The notes under the pieces: generated by a model | Databases searched by the model: none | What the model was told of the DNA's origin: nothing | The model's input: only the letters and a program-made list of their open reading frames with translations | Made by a program: the position numbers and the translations under genes | Assembly: GCF_018343625.1 (NCBI RefSeq) | Contig: NZ_JAGYPG010000001.1 | Location: 1,631,391 to 1,695,390 of the forward strand | DNA from: Lederbergia citri | Lineage (GTDB): Bacteria; Bacillota; Bacilli; Bacillales; Bacillaceae_C | Length of the DNA stretch: 64,000 nt | Direction: 5' to 3' | Shown: piece after piece, positions 55,642 to 64,000 of the stretch | How the letters are laid out: the number at the start of each line of letters is the position of its first letter | How positions within the stretch are numbered: the stretch's first letter is position 1

Positions 55642-56457
55642 TTATGAAATTTTACACAAAAACTCCTTCACTATTGTACCAAATTTTTTGGGAACCTCCA
55701 CGTGAATTGCATGTCCCACTTCATTTACTTCGATAAGATCCGCATTTTGGATTAATAATTGCATTTCTTGCGATATCCTGCAAAACTTCGGATCCAAATC
55801 ACCACAAATTAATAGTACAGGCATATCCAATATTGCAAGCTCCTCCCAATACGAAGGCTGCGCACCTGTTCCCATTCCTTTTAAGCTGTTCGCTAAACCG
55901 GTTGGGTTGTTTGCAAGTCGTTGTTGCTGAATTTGCTCACGATCTAGAGTGTTTAGATTTTTTTCTTGGGTTTTAAATAAAGGGATATTTCCCCAGTAAT
56001 CAACAAATTTTTCTATTCCGTCTCGCAAGATTTTATTACTAAGCTGTTCATCTGCTTGGACACGTAATCTCCTCTCTTCTTCCGTCCTTAATCCTGGAGA
56101 TGCGCTCTCAAGAACGAGACTTTTCACTCGTTCAGGGTTAGCAATCGCATAGCTTAGAGCAAGCCTTCCCCCCATTGAATAACCGAGGATATGAGCTTTT
56201 TTTAACGATAGATGGTCCAAGATACCACTTATTTGGGAAACGACCTGTTCTATTCTGTAGTTTCTTACATCTGGCGGAGATGAAGTTTTTCCATGACCGA
56301 TAATATCAATAGATATGACTTTAAAAGAATCGATTAAATATTGTTTTATTGGATTCCATGTTGAATGATCACCTGTAAACCCATGTAAAAGTATGACGGG
56401 TTCTCCATTTCCGGAAACCTCATAATAATAATCAATGCCATCGACCATTATATTCAT
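55642..56457 (-). CDS. menH: SHCHC synthase MenH (alpha/beta hydrolase fold)
   Basis: A 271-residue enzyme that eliminates pyruvate from SEPHCHC. Oxyanion region LLHGFTGDHSTW, nucleophile in LGYSMGGRLAL, Asp in LICGDLDPKF and His in VGHAIHVE. ATG 56457 overlaps the menD stop as ATGA, so coupling to menD is expected. A longer frame inside menD is rejected. Confidence 0.94.
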   Translation of the reverse strand: MNIMVDGIDYYYEVSGNGEPVILLHGFTGDHSTWNPIKQYLIDSFKVISIDIIGHGKTSSPPDVRNYRIEQVVSQISGILDHLSLKKAHILGYSMGGRLALSYAIANPERVKSLVLESASPGLRTEEERRLRVQADEQLSNKILRDGIEKFVDYWGNIPLFKTQEKNLNTLDREQIQQQRLANNPTGLANSLKGMGTGAQPSYWEELAILDMPVLLICGDLDPKFCRISQEMQLLIQNADLIEVNEVGHAIHVEVPKKFGTIVKEFLCKIS

Positions 56458-58199
56458 TTTTCCGCATCCTGTAGGAATAAATTTATTTCCTGGGAAACCT
56501 TCTGCCACATTTCACGATGAGAGGTCAAATTTCTTTCACGATCTGTCGGAATTTCGATGACATTTAATCCTTCGTAACTAACTGAATCTAAAATGGCCAT
56601 TTTTAACCCCTCCCAGTCGAGGATTTTTGTATATTGGCCGTGATACATCTGTACTGCATGTTCATAATTCAAGCCGGTAGGTGTTCCAAATAACACTTCA
56701 AAATGCTTCGGCTCACCATACTGGGGTAAATACGAGAAGATTCCGCCCCCGTCGTTATTTAGCAAGATAACTGTAATATTTAATTTGTGTAATTTTGCCA
56801 TCAATAAACCATTTAGATCATGAAAAAACGAAAGGTCCCCAATGACGAGAAACAGCGGTCGTTTATAGACGGATGCCCCTAGGGCAGTTGATACAACTCC
56901 ATCGATTCCATTCGCTCCTCTATTGGCCATCACCATAATATTTTTACTATTTTTATGAAAAAACGAATCGATGTCCCTAATCGGCATACTATTTCCTACA
57001 AATACGGTGCTGTCAACAGGAAGGAGATTTACAAGCTCATAGACTGCTTTTCCTTCTTCTAGCTCTTCCGTTAATTGCATATGGTCTGATATCGTTTTTT
57101 TCGCTATTTCATCCATTGCCAACCATGTTGAAAGCCAGTTAGATGACTTCTTCTCTTGGATCAATATAGCAAGCTCAGTACAGAATGCTGTTTCGTTACA
57201 ATGTATCATGGTTGTCCCAACATAGTTCGGATCTTTCCATTGCGAACCACTATCTACAACAATATGCTCCGAATCATATAGACTTTTCATAAAGATTGAG
57301 AGCGACTTTGATACCGGCGCTCCCCCAAAACGGATAATCACTTCCGGTTTGAGTTCATCCACAACTTTATTCACTCTTAAAATGGCGTCATAACTATCGA
57401 TGACAGTCGTTGAAGACATAGAACTACTTCTTAGCTGTGAAAGTGGATCGGCTAAAATCGGAAAACCGAGCTTTATCGCTAAAGTTGTAACAGCTTCAGT
57501 GAAACCATCTTCTTCGATTTTACCGCAGATGATTAACCCTCTTTCTACTCCCTGGAATTGTTCAGCAAGGTTCTTTAACTTTTCATATGGAAGAAAAAGG
57601 ATGCTTTCTTCAATAATAATGGTAGTCTCTTCATCATTAAATGGATAAGGATCAAGCAAAGGAAGAAGAGGTTCTCGCAAAGGAAAATTCAAATGAACTG
57701 GACCTTTATCATGCCCTATTGCTTCCTTAACTGCTCTTATTGCCGTTGTTTTCGCATAACGAAGCTGAGTTGCTCCAGATTCAGGCAACGCCATTTCTGC
57801 AAACCATTTTACATGGCGACCATATAAATGCAGTTGATCAATAGCTTGTGGTGCACCTACGTCGCGAAGCTCATGAGGACGATCCGCTGTCATCACAATG
57901 AGTGGCACACCTGAAAGACTTGCCTCTATGACAGCAGGATAATAATTGGCAGCGGCAGTTCCTGAAGTGCAAAGCAAACCAACTGGATTTCCTGAAGCTT
58001 TTGCAAGTCCTAAAGCAAAAAATGCAGCAGAGCGTTCATCCACATTCATATACACTTTTACGTCACGATGCTCTGAAAACATTAATGCGAGAGGAGTCGA
58101 GCGTGAGCCAGGGCTAATGACAACATCTTTTATCCCAGCTTGGACAAGCCCCGTTATAAATGCAGCAAGATATTTTGTAAGTGCCTCCTGATGGCTCAT
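56454..58199 (-). CDS. menD: SEPHCHC synthase MenD
   Basis: A 581-residue ThDP-dependent enzyme that joins isochorismate and 2-oxoglutarate. Seen are VISPGSRSTPLALMF, the catalytic-type Glu region VYMNVDERSAAFFALG, and the ThDP/Mg site GDLSFFHDLNGLLM with VILLNNDGGGIF. ATG 58199 follows GGAGGAGAG and overlaps the menF stop (ATGA). Confidence 0.97.
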   Translation of the reverse strand: MSHQEALTKYLAAFITGLVQAGIKDVVISPGSRSTPLALMFSEHRDVKVYMNVDERSAAFFALGLAKASGNPVGLLCTSGTAAANYYPAVIEASLSGVPLIVMTADRPHELRDVGAPQAIDQLHLYGRHVKWFAEMALPESGATQLRYAKTTAIRAVKEAIGHDKGPVHLNFPLREPLLPLLDPYPFNDEETTIIIEESILFLPYEKLKNLAEQFQGVERGLIICGKIEEDGFTEAVTTLAIKLGFPILADPLSQLRSSSMSSTTVIDSYDAILRVNKVVDELKPEVIIRFGGAPVSKSLSIFMKSLYDSEHIVVDSGSQWKDPNYVGTTMIHCNETAFCTELAILIQEKKSSNWLSTWLAMDEIAKKTISDHMQLTEELEEGKAVYELVNLLPVDSTVFVGNSMPIRDIDSFFHKNSKNIMVMANRGANGIDGVVSTALGASVYKRPLFLVIGDLSFFHDLNGLLMAKLHKLNITVILLNNDGGGIFSYLPQYGEPKHFEVLFGTPTGLNYEHAVQMYHGQYTKILDWEGLKMAILDSVSYEGLNVIEIPTDRERNLTSHREMWQKVSQEINLFLQDAEK

Positions 58200-59593
58200 A
58201 AACTCTCTCCTCCGGTTGCCTTTAACATAGGTTGGAATTTAATTCTCGTTTCTTTTAACTCATCTTCCGCAACGGAATCAGACACTAGTCCGCATCCAGC
58301 ATATAAAAATGCTTTTTTACCATTTAATAAGCCTGAACGGATGCCAACAGCAAATTCCCCATTCCCTTGATAATCGGTCCACCCAATCGGCCCAGCATAA
58401 AAACCCCGGTCCATGTTTTCTTTTTCACGAATGATCTCTAGAGCTGCATTTGTTGGAACTCCCCCTAAAGCCGGAGTTGGATGCAATTTCTCTACCACAT
58501 TTAATATTGAAAAATCATTATTTGCTTTTCCCGTTACAGGCGTATATAAATGTTGTATGTCTGGTGTTTTCATAAGGATTGGTTCATTAGGGATATTGAT
58601 TTCAGCGCAATAAGGCTTAAGTGCATCTTCTACCATTGATACGACTAACTCGTGTTCAAATCGGTTTTTATGATCTTTTAAAAGCGTTTCTCCGAGCTTT
58701 TGATCTTCTTGTTCATCATGATTTCGACCGATTGAACCTGCTAAACATGTAGATAAAACATGATTACCTGTTTTTTTAATTAGCCTTTCAGGGGATGCAC
58801 CTAGAAAACAATAATCTCCCACTTCAAGTGCAAATATAAAACTTGTTGGCTGTTGTTCAATTAATTGTTCTATGACGTAAGAAGGTTGAGCATTGTTTTC
58901 AAACTCTAGTAATAGCTTTCGTGCCAAAACAACTTTTTTAACATCCGTCGTCTTTAATACATGAACAATTTCTTCTACTGAACGAAGCCATTTATTTGGC
59001 GCTACTTCTTCACTTGACTTAATTTTAATAGGAATTACTGACGATGAATTATTTTTTTTCCTTAATTGTTTAACGAATTGGTTTCCCTCTGTACGAAGCG
59101 TATCAATATTAATTCGATCGTCTTCAGAGACTACATTAATCGTCAAATAATATTGGTTTTCTGCAACAGTTAACATATATGACGGCAAATATAAAATAGA
59201 ATGTCCATAATTTTCCCATTCCATTTCGTTGTTACTATATGGATCGAACGAAAATCCTCCAAATAAAAGCGGTCCTGTACCAGGGACTCCTGAAGGATTA
59301 TCAATTTCCGCCTCTTTAATGAGACGATTCCATTGGTTGTTTGTTATCTGAAATCTTTTATCAGCATCATCTGCTGAAATGGATGCGGCAATTCCTAGTC
59401 CTACTGTCCATAAAAGTCCATCAGAGCTTTTCCAAAAAAATCTATTTCCTTTAAAAGTAGAAGATTGATAATTAAAAAAGTCTAAAGGATCATAAAAATC
59501 TATGGGGAACGTATAGCTTAAAAGTTTATTTTTCCCATTAAGTTTATTCTGTAAAATATCACGGGACTTCTGTGTTAATAATTTTGTCAACAT
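58196..59593 (-). CDS. menF: isochorismate synthase MenF
   Basis: A 465-residue chorismate-utilising enzyme and first committed step to menaquinone. C-terminal signatures include HLYTPVTGKANN, LHPTPALGGVPTNAALEII and AVGIRSGLLNGKKAFLYAGCG; the base Lys is in VKKVVLARKLL. The ATG at 59593 follows GGAGAGATT. It leads the menF-D-H-B-E-C operon and is divergent from menA. Confidence 0.96.
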   Translation of the reverse strand: MLTKLLTQKSRDILQNKLNGKNKLLSYTFPIDFYDPLDFFNYQSSTFKGNRFFWKSSDGLLWTVGLGIAASISADDADKRFQITNNQWNRLIKEAEIDNPSGVPGTGPLLFGGFSFDPYSNNEMEWENYGHSILYLPSYMLTVAENQYYLTINVVSEDDRINIDTLRTEGNQFVKQLRKKNNSSSVIPIKIKSSEEVAPNKWLRSVEEIVHVLKTTDVKKVVLARKLLLEFENNAQPSYVIEQLIEQQPTSFIFALEVGDYCFLGASPERLIKKTGNHVLSTCLAGSIGRNHDEQEDQKLGETLLKDHKNRFEHELVVSMVEDALKPYCAEINIPNEPILMKTPDIQHLYTPVTGKANNDFSILNVVEKLHPTPALGGVPTNAALEIIREKENMDRGFYAGPIGWTDYQGNGEFAVGIRSGLLNGKKAFLYAGCGLVSDSVAEDELKETRIKFQPMLKATGGESL

Positions 59594-59818
59594 AATCTCT
59601 CCAAAAACATTATTACTAATTCACTTCTTTATTATATATGAATATTGATGCTAAATGTAGCAATCGTGCTTATGGAAAACATTTCTCACAATTACCTAAT
59701 GAAATGGATTGACACGAGCCTACTCATTACCTACACTTTAATAGGTGAAGATGTTTCGTTACACGGATTTATAATTTCGATTACTTTTTTATGTATCATT
59801 TTAAGGGAGAGACAAGTA

Positions 59819-60742
59819 ATGAATTTACAAACTAACAGTGTCGTTCATCCAGATAAAGGTTGGCGGGTTTGGTGGCAATTAAGTCGCCCACATACATTGA
59901 CAGCCGCTTTTATTCCGGTTTTATTAGGAACGGCATTGGCGATACAAAATGGCCCGATTCATATTCCGATATTTATTGCAATGCTCGTCGCAAGCTTGCT
60001 CATACAAACAGCAACGAATATGTTTAACGAGTATTTTGATTATGCTAGGGGCCTTGACAATGAAGAATCCGTTGGGATCGGCGGAGCCATCGTTCGAAAC
60101 GGAGTAAAGCCAAAGACTGTTCTAAACTTAGGATTTCTTCTTTTCGGAATATCCATCCTATTAGGTTTTTATATTGTAATAAGCAGTAGCTGGTGGATTG
60201 CTGTAATTGGTCTAATTTGCATGGCAGTAGGATACTTCTATACAGGTGGACCAAAACCGATTGCATACACTCCGTTCGGTGAATTAATGTCCGGATTTTT
60301 TATGGGTGTTGTCATCATACAAATTTCTTATTTTATTCAGACTGGTTCTATTTCAACAATCAGTATTCTTGTGTCCATCCCAGTGTCCATTTTGATTGGT
60401 AGTATTATGCTAGCGAATAATATACGGGATTTGGATGGAGATCAAGAAAATGGCCGTAAAACACTGGCAATCATTATCGGAAGACAAAAAGCCATTGGCC
60501 TTTTAGCTGCTATGTTTATCATTTCATACAGTTGGATCATCTTTTTAATACTTTTTACAGAAACATCTTTTTGGCTATTAATAACCTTTATCAGTATACC
60601 TAAAGCTTTGAAAGCTGTTAAAGGATTTATTGGAAAAACAGAACCGCTACAAATGATGCCAGCGATGAAAGCTACAGCACAAACGAATACAATATTTGGT
60701 TTTCTTATGGCAGTTGGACTTTTCATAAGCTATTTTTCTTAA
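59819..60742 (+). CDS. menA: 1,4-dihydroxy-2-naphthoate prenyltransferase
   Basis: A 307-residue UbiA-superfamily membrane enzyme with about eight membrane segments. It attaches the polyprenyl chain to DHNA. Asp-rich motif 1 lies in NMFNEYFDYARGLDNEE and motif 2 in NNIRDLDGDQENGRKT. A longer frame begins at 59645, but ATG 59819 follows AAGGGAGAG and matches family length. The 225 bp between menF and menA should hold both promoters; none is unambiguous. Confidence 0.95.
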   Translation: MNLQTNSVVHPDKGWRVWWQLSRPHTLTAAFIPVLLGTALAIQNGPIHIPIFIAMLVASLLIQTATNMFNEYFDYARGLDNEESVGIGGAIVRNGVKPKTVLNLGFLLFGISILLGFYIVISSSWWIAVIGLICMAVGYFYTGGPKPIAYTPFGELMSGFFMGVVIIQISYFIQTGSISTISILVSIPVSILIGSIMLANNIRDLDGDQENGRKTLAIIIGRQKAIGLLAAMFIISYSWIIFLILFTETSFWLLITFISIPKALKAVKGFIGKTEPLQMMPAMKATAQTNTIFGFLMAVGLFISYFS

Positions 60743-60770
60743 AACACTTGTCTTTATAGCAAGTGTTTTT
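60741..60770 (+). terminator. menA terminator
   Basis: Perfect stem AAAACACTTG / CAAGTGTTTT with a 9-nt loop, followed by TTATTATG. It overlaps the stop codon. Confidence 0.85.
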
Positions 60771-60874
60771 TATTATGTTTACTATTTTGTAAAAAAAGGA
60801 AACTATAAGGAAATGGTTGTTTACAAACAATAGGTTCATACTAAAAAGGAATTGATAAAAAGGACGTGATTGAT

Positions 60875-61618
60875 ATGTTGACACAAGAGCAACTAGAACA
60901 TTTAAAAAATGAACTTTTAGAGATAAAAAATCAATTAACAGAAGATACTCATCAAGATGAAGGTACGGTCGAAAGCGCAAACGCAAGAGAAAGAGAATTA
61001 TCCATGTACGATAACCATCCTGCAGATATGGGAACTGAGCTTTTTGAACGGGAAAGAGATCTGGCTTTGCTTAATCATTCTGAATCGGAACTAGTAAAAG
61101 TAAACCAAGCACTTGAAGCAATAGAAGCTGGAACGTATGGAAAATGTGAAATTTGTGGAAAGGATATACCTTATGAAAGACTAGAAGCTATTCCAAATAC
61201 TACTTTTTGTGTAGAACACTCGCCAGAACAAATTTTACACGAAGACCGCCCTGTTGAAGAACAATTATTGAAACCGGCAACAGATAATTCTTTTGCCTTC
61301 CGCGACAAGAGAAGTGCTGTAAAAGATTATCAAGATAGTTTTCAGGAAGTGGCGAAGTACGGTACATCTGAAACACCCTCTGATTTTGAAGGAGACTTTA
61401 ATGATTATAATGATCTGTACGAAGGTGAAATAAAGGATGGATTTGTTGAGGAATACGAAACCTTTACCGGAACTGATATAGACGGAAAAGATGTAAAATC
61501 CTACAATTCTGAAGAAAAAATGGAGTATGAAGAGATATTGGATAAAGAAGGAATTGAAGCACCGTTTGGAGATGTTCCATATAAATATTCGGACGGCTAT
61601 GTTGATGATGAAGACTAG
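60875..61618 (+). CDS. yteA: YteA, DksA/TraR-type zinc-finger protein
   Basis: A 247-residue acidic protein. The N-terminal helical hairpin (MLTQEQLEHLKNELLEIKNQL) and central DksA-type zinc finger (YGKCEICGKDIPYERLEAI then FCVEH) suggest RNA-polymerase-associated regulation, unproven in Bacillus. The C-terminal third is very acidic and Tyr/Asp-rich. ATG 60875 is preferred over GTG 60866 because of spacing from AAAAGGAC. Confidence 0.9.
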   Translation: MLTQEQLEHLKNELLEIKNQLTEDTHQDEGTVESANARERELSMYDNHPADMGTELFERERDLALLNHSESELVKVNQALEAIEAGTYGKCEICGKDIPYERLEAIPNTTFCVEHSPEQILHEDRPVEEQLLKPATDNSFAFRDKRSAVKDYQDSFQEVAKYGTSETPSDFEGDFNDYNDLYEGEIKDGFVEEYETFTGTDIDGKDVKSYNSEEKMEYEEILDKEGIEAPFGDVPYKYSDGYVDDED

Positions 61619-61645
61619 ATTTCAATAACGATAATTCATATATAA

Positions 61646-61679
61646 AAAAAACCATCTGATTATAATCAGATGGTTTTTT
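61646..61679. terminator. bidirectional terminator of yteA and the rrn-tRNA operon
   Basis: Stem AACCATCTGAT / ATCAGATGGTT with short loop, T runs on both strands. On the minus strand it is the first terminator after the last tRNA gene. Confidence 0.88.
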
Positions 61680-61686
61680 AATGAGA

Positions 61687-61758
61687 TGACCCCTACGGGA
61701 TTCGAACCCGTGTTACCGCCGTGAAAGGGCGGTGTCTTAACCGCTTGACCAAGGGGCC
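61687..61758 (-). tRNA. trnE: tRNA-Glu (UUC)
   Basis: 72-nt cloverleaf. Anticodon loop CTTTCAC; T-arm GGGTTCGAATCCC. CCA is not encoded. Last gene of the array. Confidence 0.97.
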
Positions 61759-61773
61759 AAAAAACAATATGTA

Positions 61774-61864
61774 TGGCGGAGAAGGAGGGATTTGAACCCT
61801 CGCGCCGCTTACGCGACCTATGCCCTTAGCAGGGGCACCTCTTCAGCCTCTTGAGTACTTCCCC
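61774..61864 (-). tRNA. trnS: tRNA-Ser (GCU)
   Basis: 91 nt with a long variable arm. Anticodon loop CTGCTAA. Encoded CCA. Confidence 0.97.
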
Positions 61865-61872
61865 ACACAGAA

Positions 61873-61944
61873 CTCCGCAGGTAGGATTCGAACCTACGAC
61901 CGATCGGTTAACAGCCGATAGCTCTACCACTGAGCTACTGCGGA
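61873..61944 (-). tRNA. trnN: tRNA-Asn (GUU)
   Basis: 72 nt. Anticodon loop CTGTTAA. CCA is not encoded. Confidence 0.97.
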
Positions 61945-61945
61945 A

Positions 61946-62022
<77 letters not shown>

Positions 62023-62033
62023 ATATTAAAATA

Positions 62034-62107
62034 TGGAGCGGGTGAAGGGAATCGAACCCTCATCAACAGCTTGGAAGGCTGTGGTTTTACCACTAAACTA
62101 CACCCGC
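62034..62107 (-). tRNA. trnG: tRNA-Gly (UCC)
   Basis: 74 nt. Anticodon loop CTTCCAA. Encoded CCA. Confidence 0.97.
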
Positions 62108-62135
62108 ATATAAATCATATTAATACAAAATATTT

Positions 62136-62211
62136 TGGGGCGACTAGTGGGAATCGAACCCACGATGTCGGAGCCACAATCCGATGCGTTGACCATTTCG
62201 CCATAGCCGCC
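62136..62211 (-). tRNA. trnH: tRNA-His (GUG)
   Basis: 76 nt including the extra 5' G opposite C73 that is typical of tRNA-His. Anticodon loop ATTGTGG. Encoded CCA. Confidence 0.97.
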
Positions 62212-62236
62212 ATTCTTTTGCATCGTATAATTTAAA

Positions 62237-62312
62237 TGGTGGCTCAGGACGGAATCGAACCGCCGACACAAGGATTTTCAGTCCTTTGCTCTACCGACTG
62301 AGCTACTGAGCC
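62237..62312 (-). tRNA. trnF: tRNA-Phe (GAA)
   Basis: 76 nt. Anticodon loop CTGAAAA. Encoded CCA. Confidence 0.97.
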
Positions 62313-62327
62313 TTTTTTAAAAAATAA

Positions 62328-62403
62328 TGGCGGTCCCGACGGGAATCGAACCCGCGATCTCCTGCGTGACAGGCAGGCATGTTAACCGCTACACCACGGG
62401 ACC
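62328..62403 (-). tRNA. trnD: tRNA-Asp (GUC)
   Basis: 76 nt. Anticodon loop CTGTCAC. Encoded CCA. Confidence 0.97.
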
Positions 62404-62435
62404 ATATAGCCTAGTAAATATTGAATTTACTAGAA

Positions 62436-62509
<74 letters not shown>

Positions 62510-62530
62510 ATAATAATAAGATAAAACATA

Positions 62531-62623
62531 TGGCGGAGGAAGAGGGATTCGAACCCCCGCGCGGTTTAACCCGCCTGTCGGTTTTCAAGACCGATCCCTT
62601 CAGCCAGACTTGGGTATTCCTCC
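62531..62623 (-). tRNA. trnS: tRNA-Ser (UGA)
   Basis: 93 nt with a long variable arm. Anticodon loop CTTGAAA. Encoded CCA. Confidence 0.97.
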
Positions 62624-62639
62624 ACGAATAAAAGTGAAA

Positions 62640-62716
62640 TGGTGGACCTTGTAGGACTCGAACCTACGACCGGACGGTTATGAGCCGTCTGCTCTAACCA
62701 GCTGAGCTAAAGGTCC
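62640..62716 (-). tRNA. trnI: tRNA-Ile2 (CAU, lysidine-modified) by position and body
   Basis: 77 nt, anticodon loop CTCATAA. The body (GGACCTTTAGCTCAG, CGGCTCATAACCG) and position next to elongator tRNA-Met match the B. subtilis isoleucine CAU species read after TilS modification. A second elongator Met cannot be wholly excluded. Confidence 0.85.
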
Positions 62717-62723
62717 AATAATA

Positions 62724-62800
62724 TGGTAGCGGCGGAGGGGATCGAACCCACGACCTCACGGGTATGAACCGTACGCTCTAGCCAGCTGAGCTACGCCGCC
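62724..62800 (-). tRNA. trnM: elongator tRNA-Met (CAU)
   Basis: 77 nt. Anticodon loop TTCATAC, acceptor GGCGGCG. Encoded CCA. The body differs from both the initiator and the Ile2 species. Confidence 0.92.
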
Positions 62801-62822
62801 ATATTGTTATTTTACATAAAAA

Positions 62823-62898
62823 TGGTGGAGCCTAGCGGGATCGAACCGCTGACCTCCTGCGTGCAAAGCAGGCGCTCTCCCAGCTGAGCTAAGGCCCC
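62823..62898 (-). tRNA. trnA: tRNA-Ala (UGC)
   Basis: 76 nt. Anticodon loop TTTGCAC. Encoded CCA. Confidence 0.97.
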
Positions 62899-62914
62899 AA
62901 TCAAATATTTGAAG

Positions 62915-62991
62915 TGGTCGGGAAGACAGGATTCGAACCTGCGACCCCTTGGTCCCAAACCAAGTGCTCTACCAAGCTGAGCTACTTCCCG
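62915..62991 (-). tRNA. trnP: tRNA-Pro (UGG)
   Basis: 77 nt. Anticodon loop TTTGGGA. Encoded CCA. Confidence 0.97.
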
Positions 62992-63012
62992 AAATACTTA
63001 TTAAACAACTAT

Positions 63013-63089
<77 letters not shown>

Positions 63090-63150
63090 ATGTATGGGAT
63101 GTATTTCTCTCTTGAACTGAACGATTTTAGCATTAACAAAAATCGTTTTA

Positions 63151-63236
63151 TGCCGAGGACCGGAATCGAACCGGTACGGTAGTCACCTACCGCAGGATTT
63201 TAAGTCCTGTGCGTCTGCCAGTTCCGCCACCCCGGC
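63151..63236 (-). tRNA. trnL: tRNA-Leu (UAA)
   Basis: 86 nt with a long variable arm. Anticodon loop CTTAAAA. CCA is not encoded. Confidence 0.97.
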
Positions 63237-63242
63237 GTATGT

Positions 63243-63317
63243 TGGAGCGGAAGACGGGATTCGAACCCGCGACCCCCACCTTGGCAAGGTGGTGTTCTAC
63301 CACTGAACTACTTCCGC
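63243..63317 (-). tRNA. trnG: tRNA-Gly (GCC)
   Basis: 75 nt. Anticodon loop TTGCCAA. Encoded CCA. Confidence 0.97.
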
Positions 63318-63345
63318 GTGTTAACAACGCTCAAAAATTTACTAA

Positions 63346-63427
63346 TGCGGGTGAAGGGAGTCGAACCCCCACGCCTTGCGGCACTAGATCCTAAGTCTAG
63401 CGTGTCTGCCAGTTCCACCACACCCGC
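63346..63427 (-). tRNA. trnL: tRNA-Leu (UAG)
   Basis: 82 nt with a long variable arm. Anticodon loop CTTAGGA. CCA is not encoded. Confidence 0.97.
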
Positions 63428-63463
63428 GTTATGGTAAGTTATTTTGCCTTCGGCAAAAAACTT

Positions 63464-63539
63464 TGGTGAGCCATGCAGGATTCGAACCTGCGACCCTCTG
63501 ATTAAAAGTCAGATGCTCTACCGACTGAGCTAATGGCTC
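63464..63539 (-). tRNA. trnK: tRNA-Lys (UUU)
   Basis: 76 nt. Anticodon loop CTTTTAA. Encoded CCA. Confidence 0.97.
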
Positions 63540-63557
63540 GTACATATTCTAGAAAAC

Positions 63558-63633
<76 letters not shown>

Positions 63634-63639
63634 TTATTA

Positions 63640-63715
63640 TGGTGGAGGATGACGGGATCGAACCGCCGACCCTCTGCTTGTAAGGCAGATGCTCTCCCAG
63701 CTGAGCTAATCCTCC
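63640..63715 (-). tRNA. trnV: tRNA-Val (UAC)
   Basis: 76 nt. Anticodon loop CTTACAA. Encoded CCA. First tRNA after 5S rRNA. Confidence 0.97.
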
Positions 63716-63795
63716 AATATATAGGATATAAGAGTGAATGTGTAACGATAAAACGTCGTGTACTTAACATTACTTTTCATTTATCCAATTAGTTT

Positions 63796-63911
<116 letters not shown>

Positions 63912-64000
63912 CATTTCATAATCGACATATACTATTATAATATGTTTTATGTATTTTTCAAGAGAAATTTTTCATTCCCTCAAAACCAAATAATAGAGAA
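63912..64000 (-). other. 23S-5S intergenic spacer of an rrn operon
   Basis: An AT-rich segment upstream of 5S on the minus strand, starting TTCTCTATTATTTGGTTTTG, a sequence often found right after the 23S gene in Bacillus. No 23S coding bases were recognised, so the 23S end lies beyond the window. Confidence 0.65.

Noticed and set aside
63209..63394. 61-codon plus-strand ORF over tRNA-Leu/Gly/Leu
   Set aside because: Same artefact (KTGFEPATPTLARW-type peptide), lying on the antisense strand of tRNA genes.

Overview
The window reads as ordinary chromosome of a low-GC, spore-forming member of the Bacillaceae. Gene order follows the Bacillus subtilis yt*/men region (ytpR-Q-P, ytoQ/ytoP/ytzB/ytnP/trmB, ytlP-Q-R, dat-pepV, murJ-ytfP, leuS, ytpA-B, asnB-metK, ytlA-C-D, dps, menFDHBEC, menA, yteA, then an rrn-linked tRNA array). 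Ribosome binding sites are strong AGGAGG-type and GTG/TTG starts are frequent. Species cannot be named from sequence alone.

Layout. 1-5.5 kb is accessory: a NUDIX fragment, an effector-binding protein, a serine hydrolase, signal peptidase I, a lipoprotein, a stress protein and a frameshifted aldehyde dehydrogenase. 5.7-21.8 kb is the conserved yt block: thioredoxin-like YtpP, aminopeptidase YtoP, lactonase-like YtnP, tRNA methyltransferase TrmB, a lipid kinase, D-alanine transaminase, dipeptidase PepV and an EcsAB-like ABC exporter. 22-30 kb holds small regulators, a 16S pseudouridine synthase, a collagen-like protein, the lipid II flippase MurJ, sporulation protein Cse60 and two orphan Opp-type permeases. 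30-41 kb holds T-box-controlled leuS with ytwF, an MFS transporter, a dead DinB-family gene, the tRNA methyltransferase MnmM, and the C35-terpenoid/lysophospholipase pair ytpB-ytpA. 41-52 kb holds asnB, SAM-riboswitch-controlled metK, the ytlACD ABC importer, ytkD, dps and yidD. 52-61 kb is the complete menaquinone branch from chorismate (menF-D-H-B-E-C on the minus strand, divergent menA), then yteA. 61.7-64 kb is a 21-tRNA array and 5S rRNA, all on the minus strand and downstream of a 23S gene outside the window.

Regulation visible directly: a leucine T-box with a CUC specifier and terminator, a SAM-I riboswitch with terminator and an upstream TTGACA/TATTAT promoter, about two dozen intrinsic terminators, and a candidate sigma-E promoter for cse60. 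Several convergent pairs are so tight that a terminator stem lies inside a coding region.

The most unusual structure is a family of at least six non-coding interspersed repeats (about 120-450 bp) with related ends (AGCGCCT at one end, AGGCGCT at the other) and exchangeable internal modules. They sit in both orientations at gene boundaries, one of them inside the ytlA-ytlC operon. No CRISPR array, prophage or complete insertion sequence was seen, and I found no convincing new defence or biosynthetic system.
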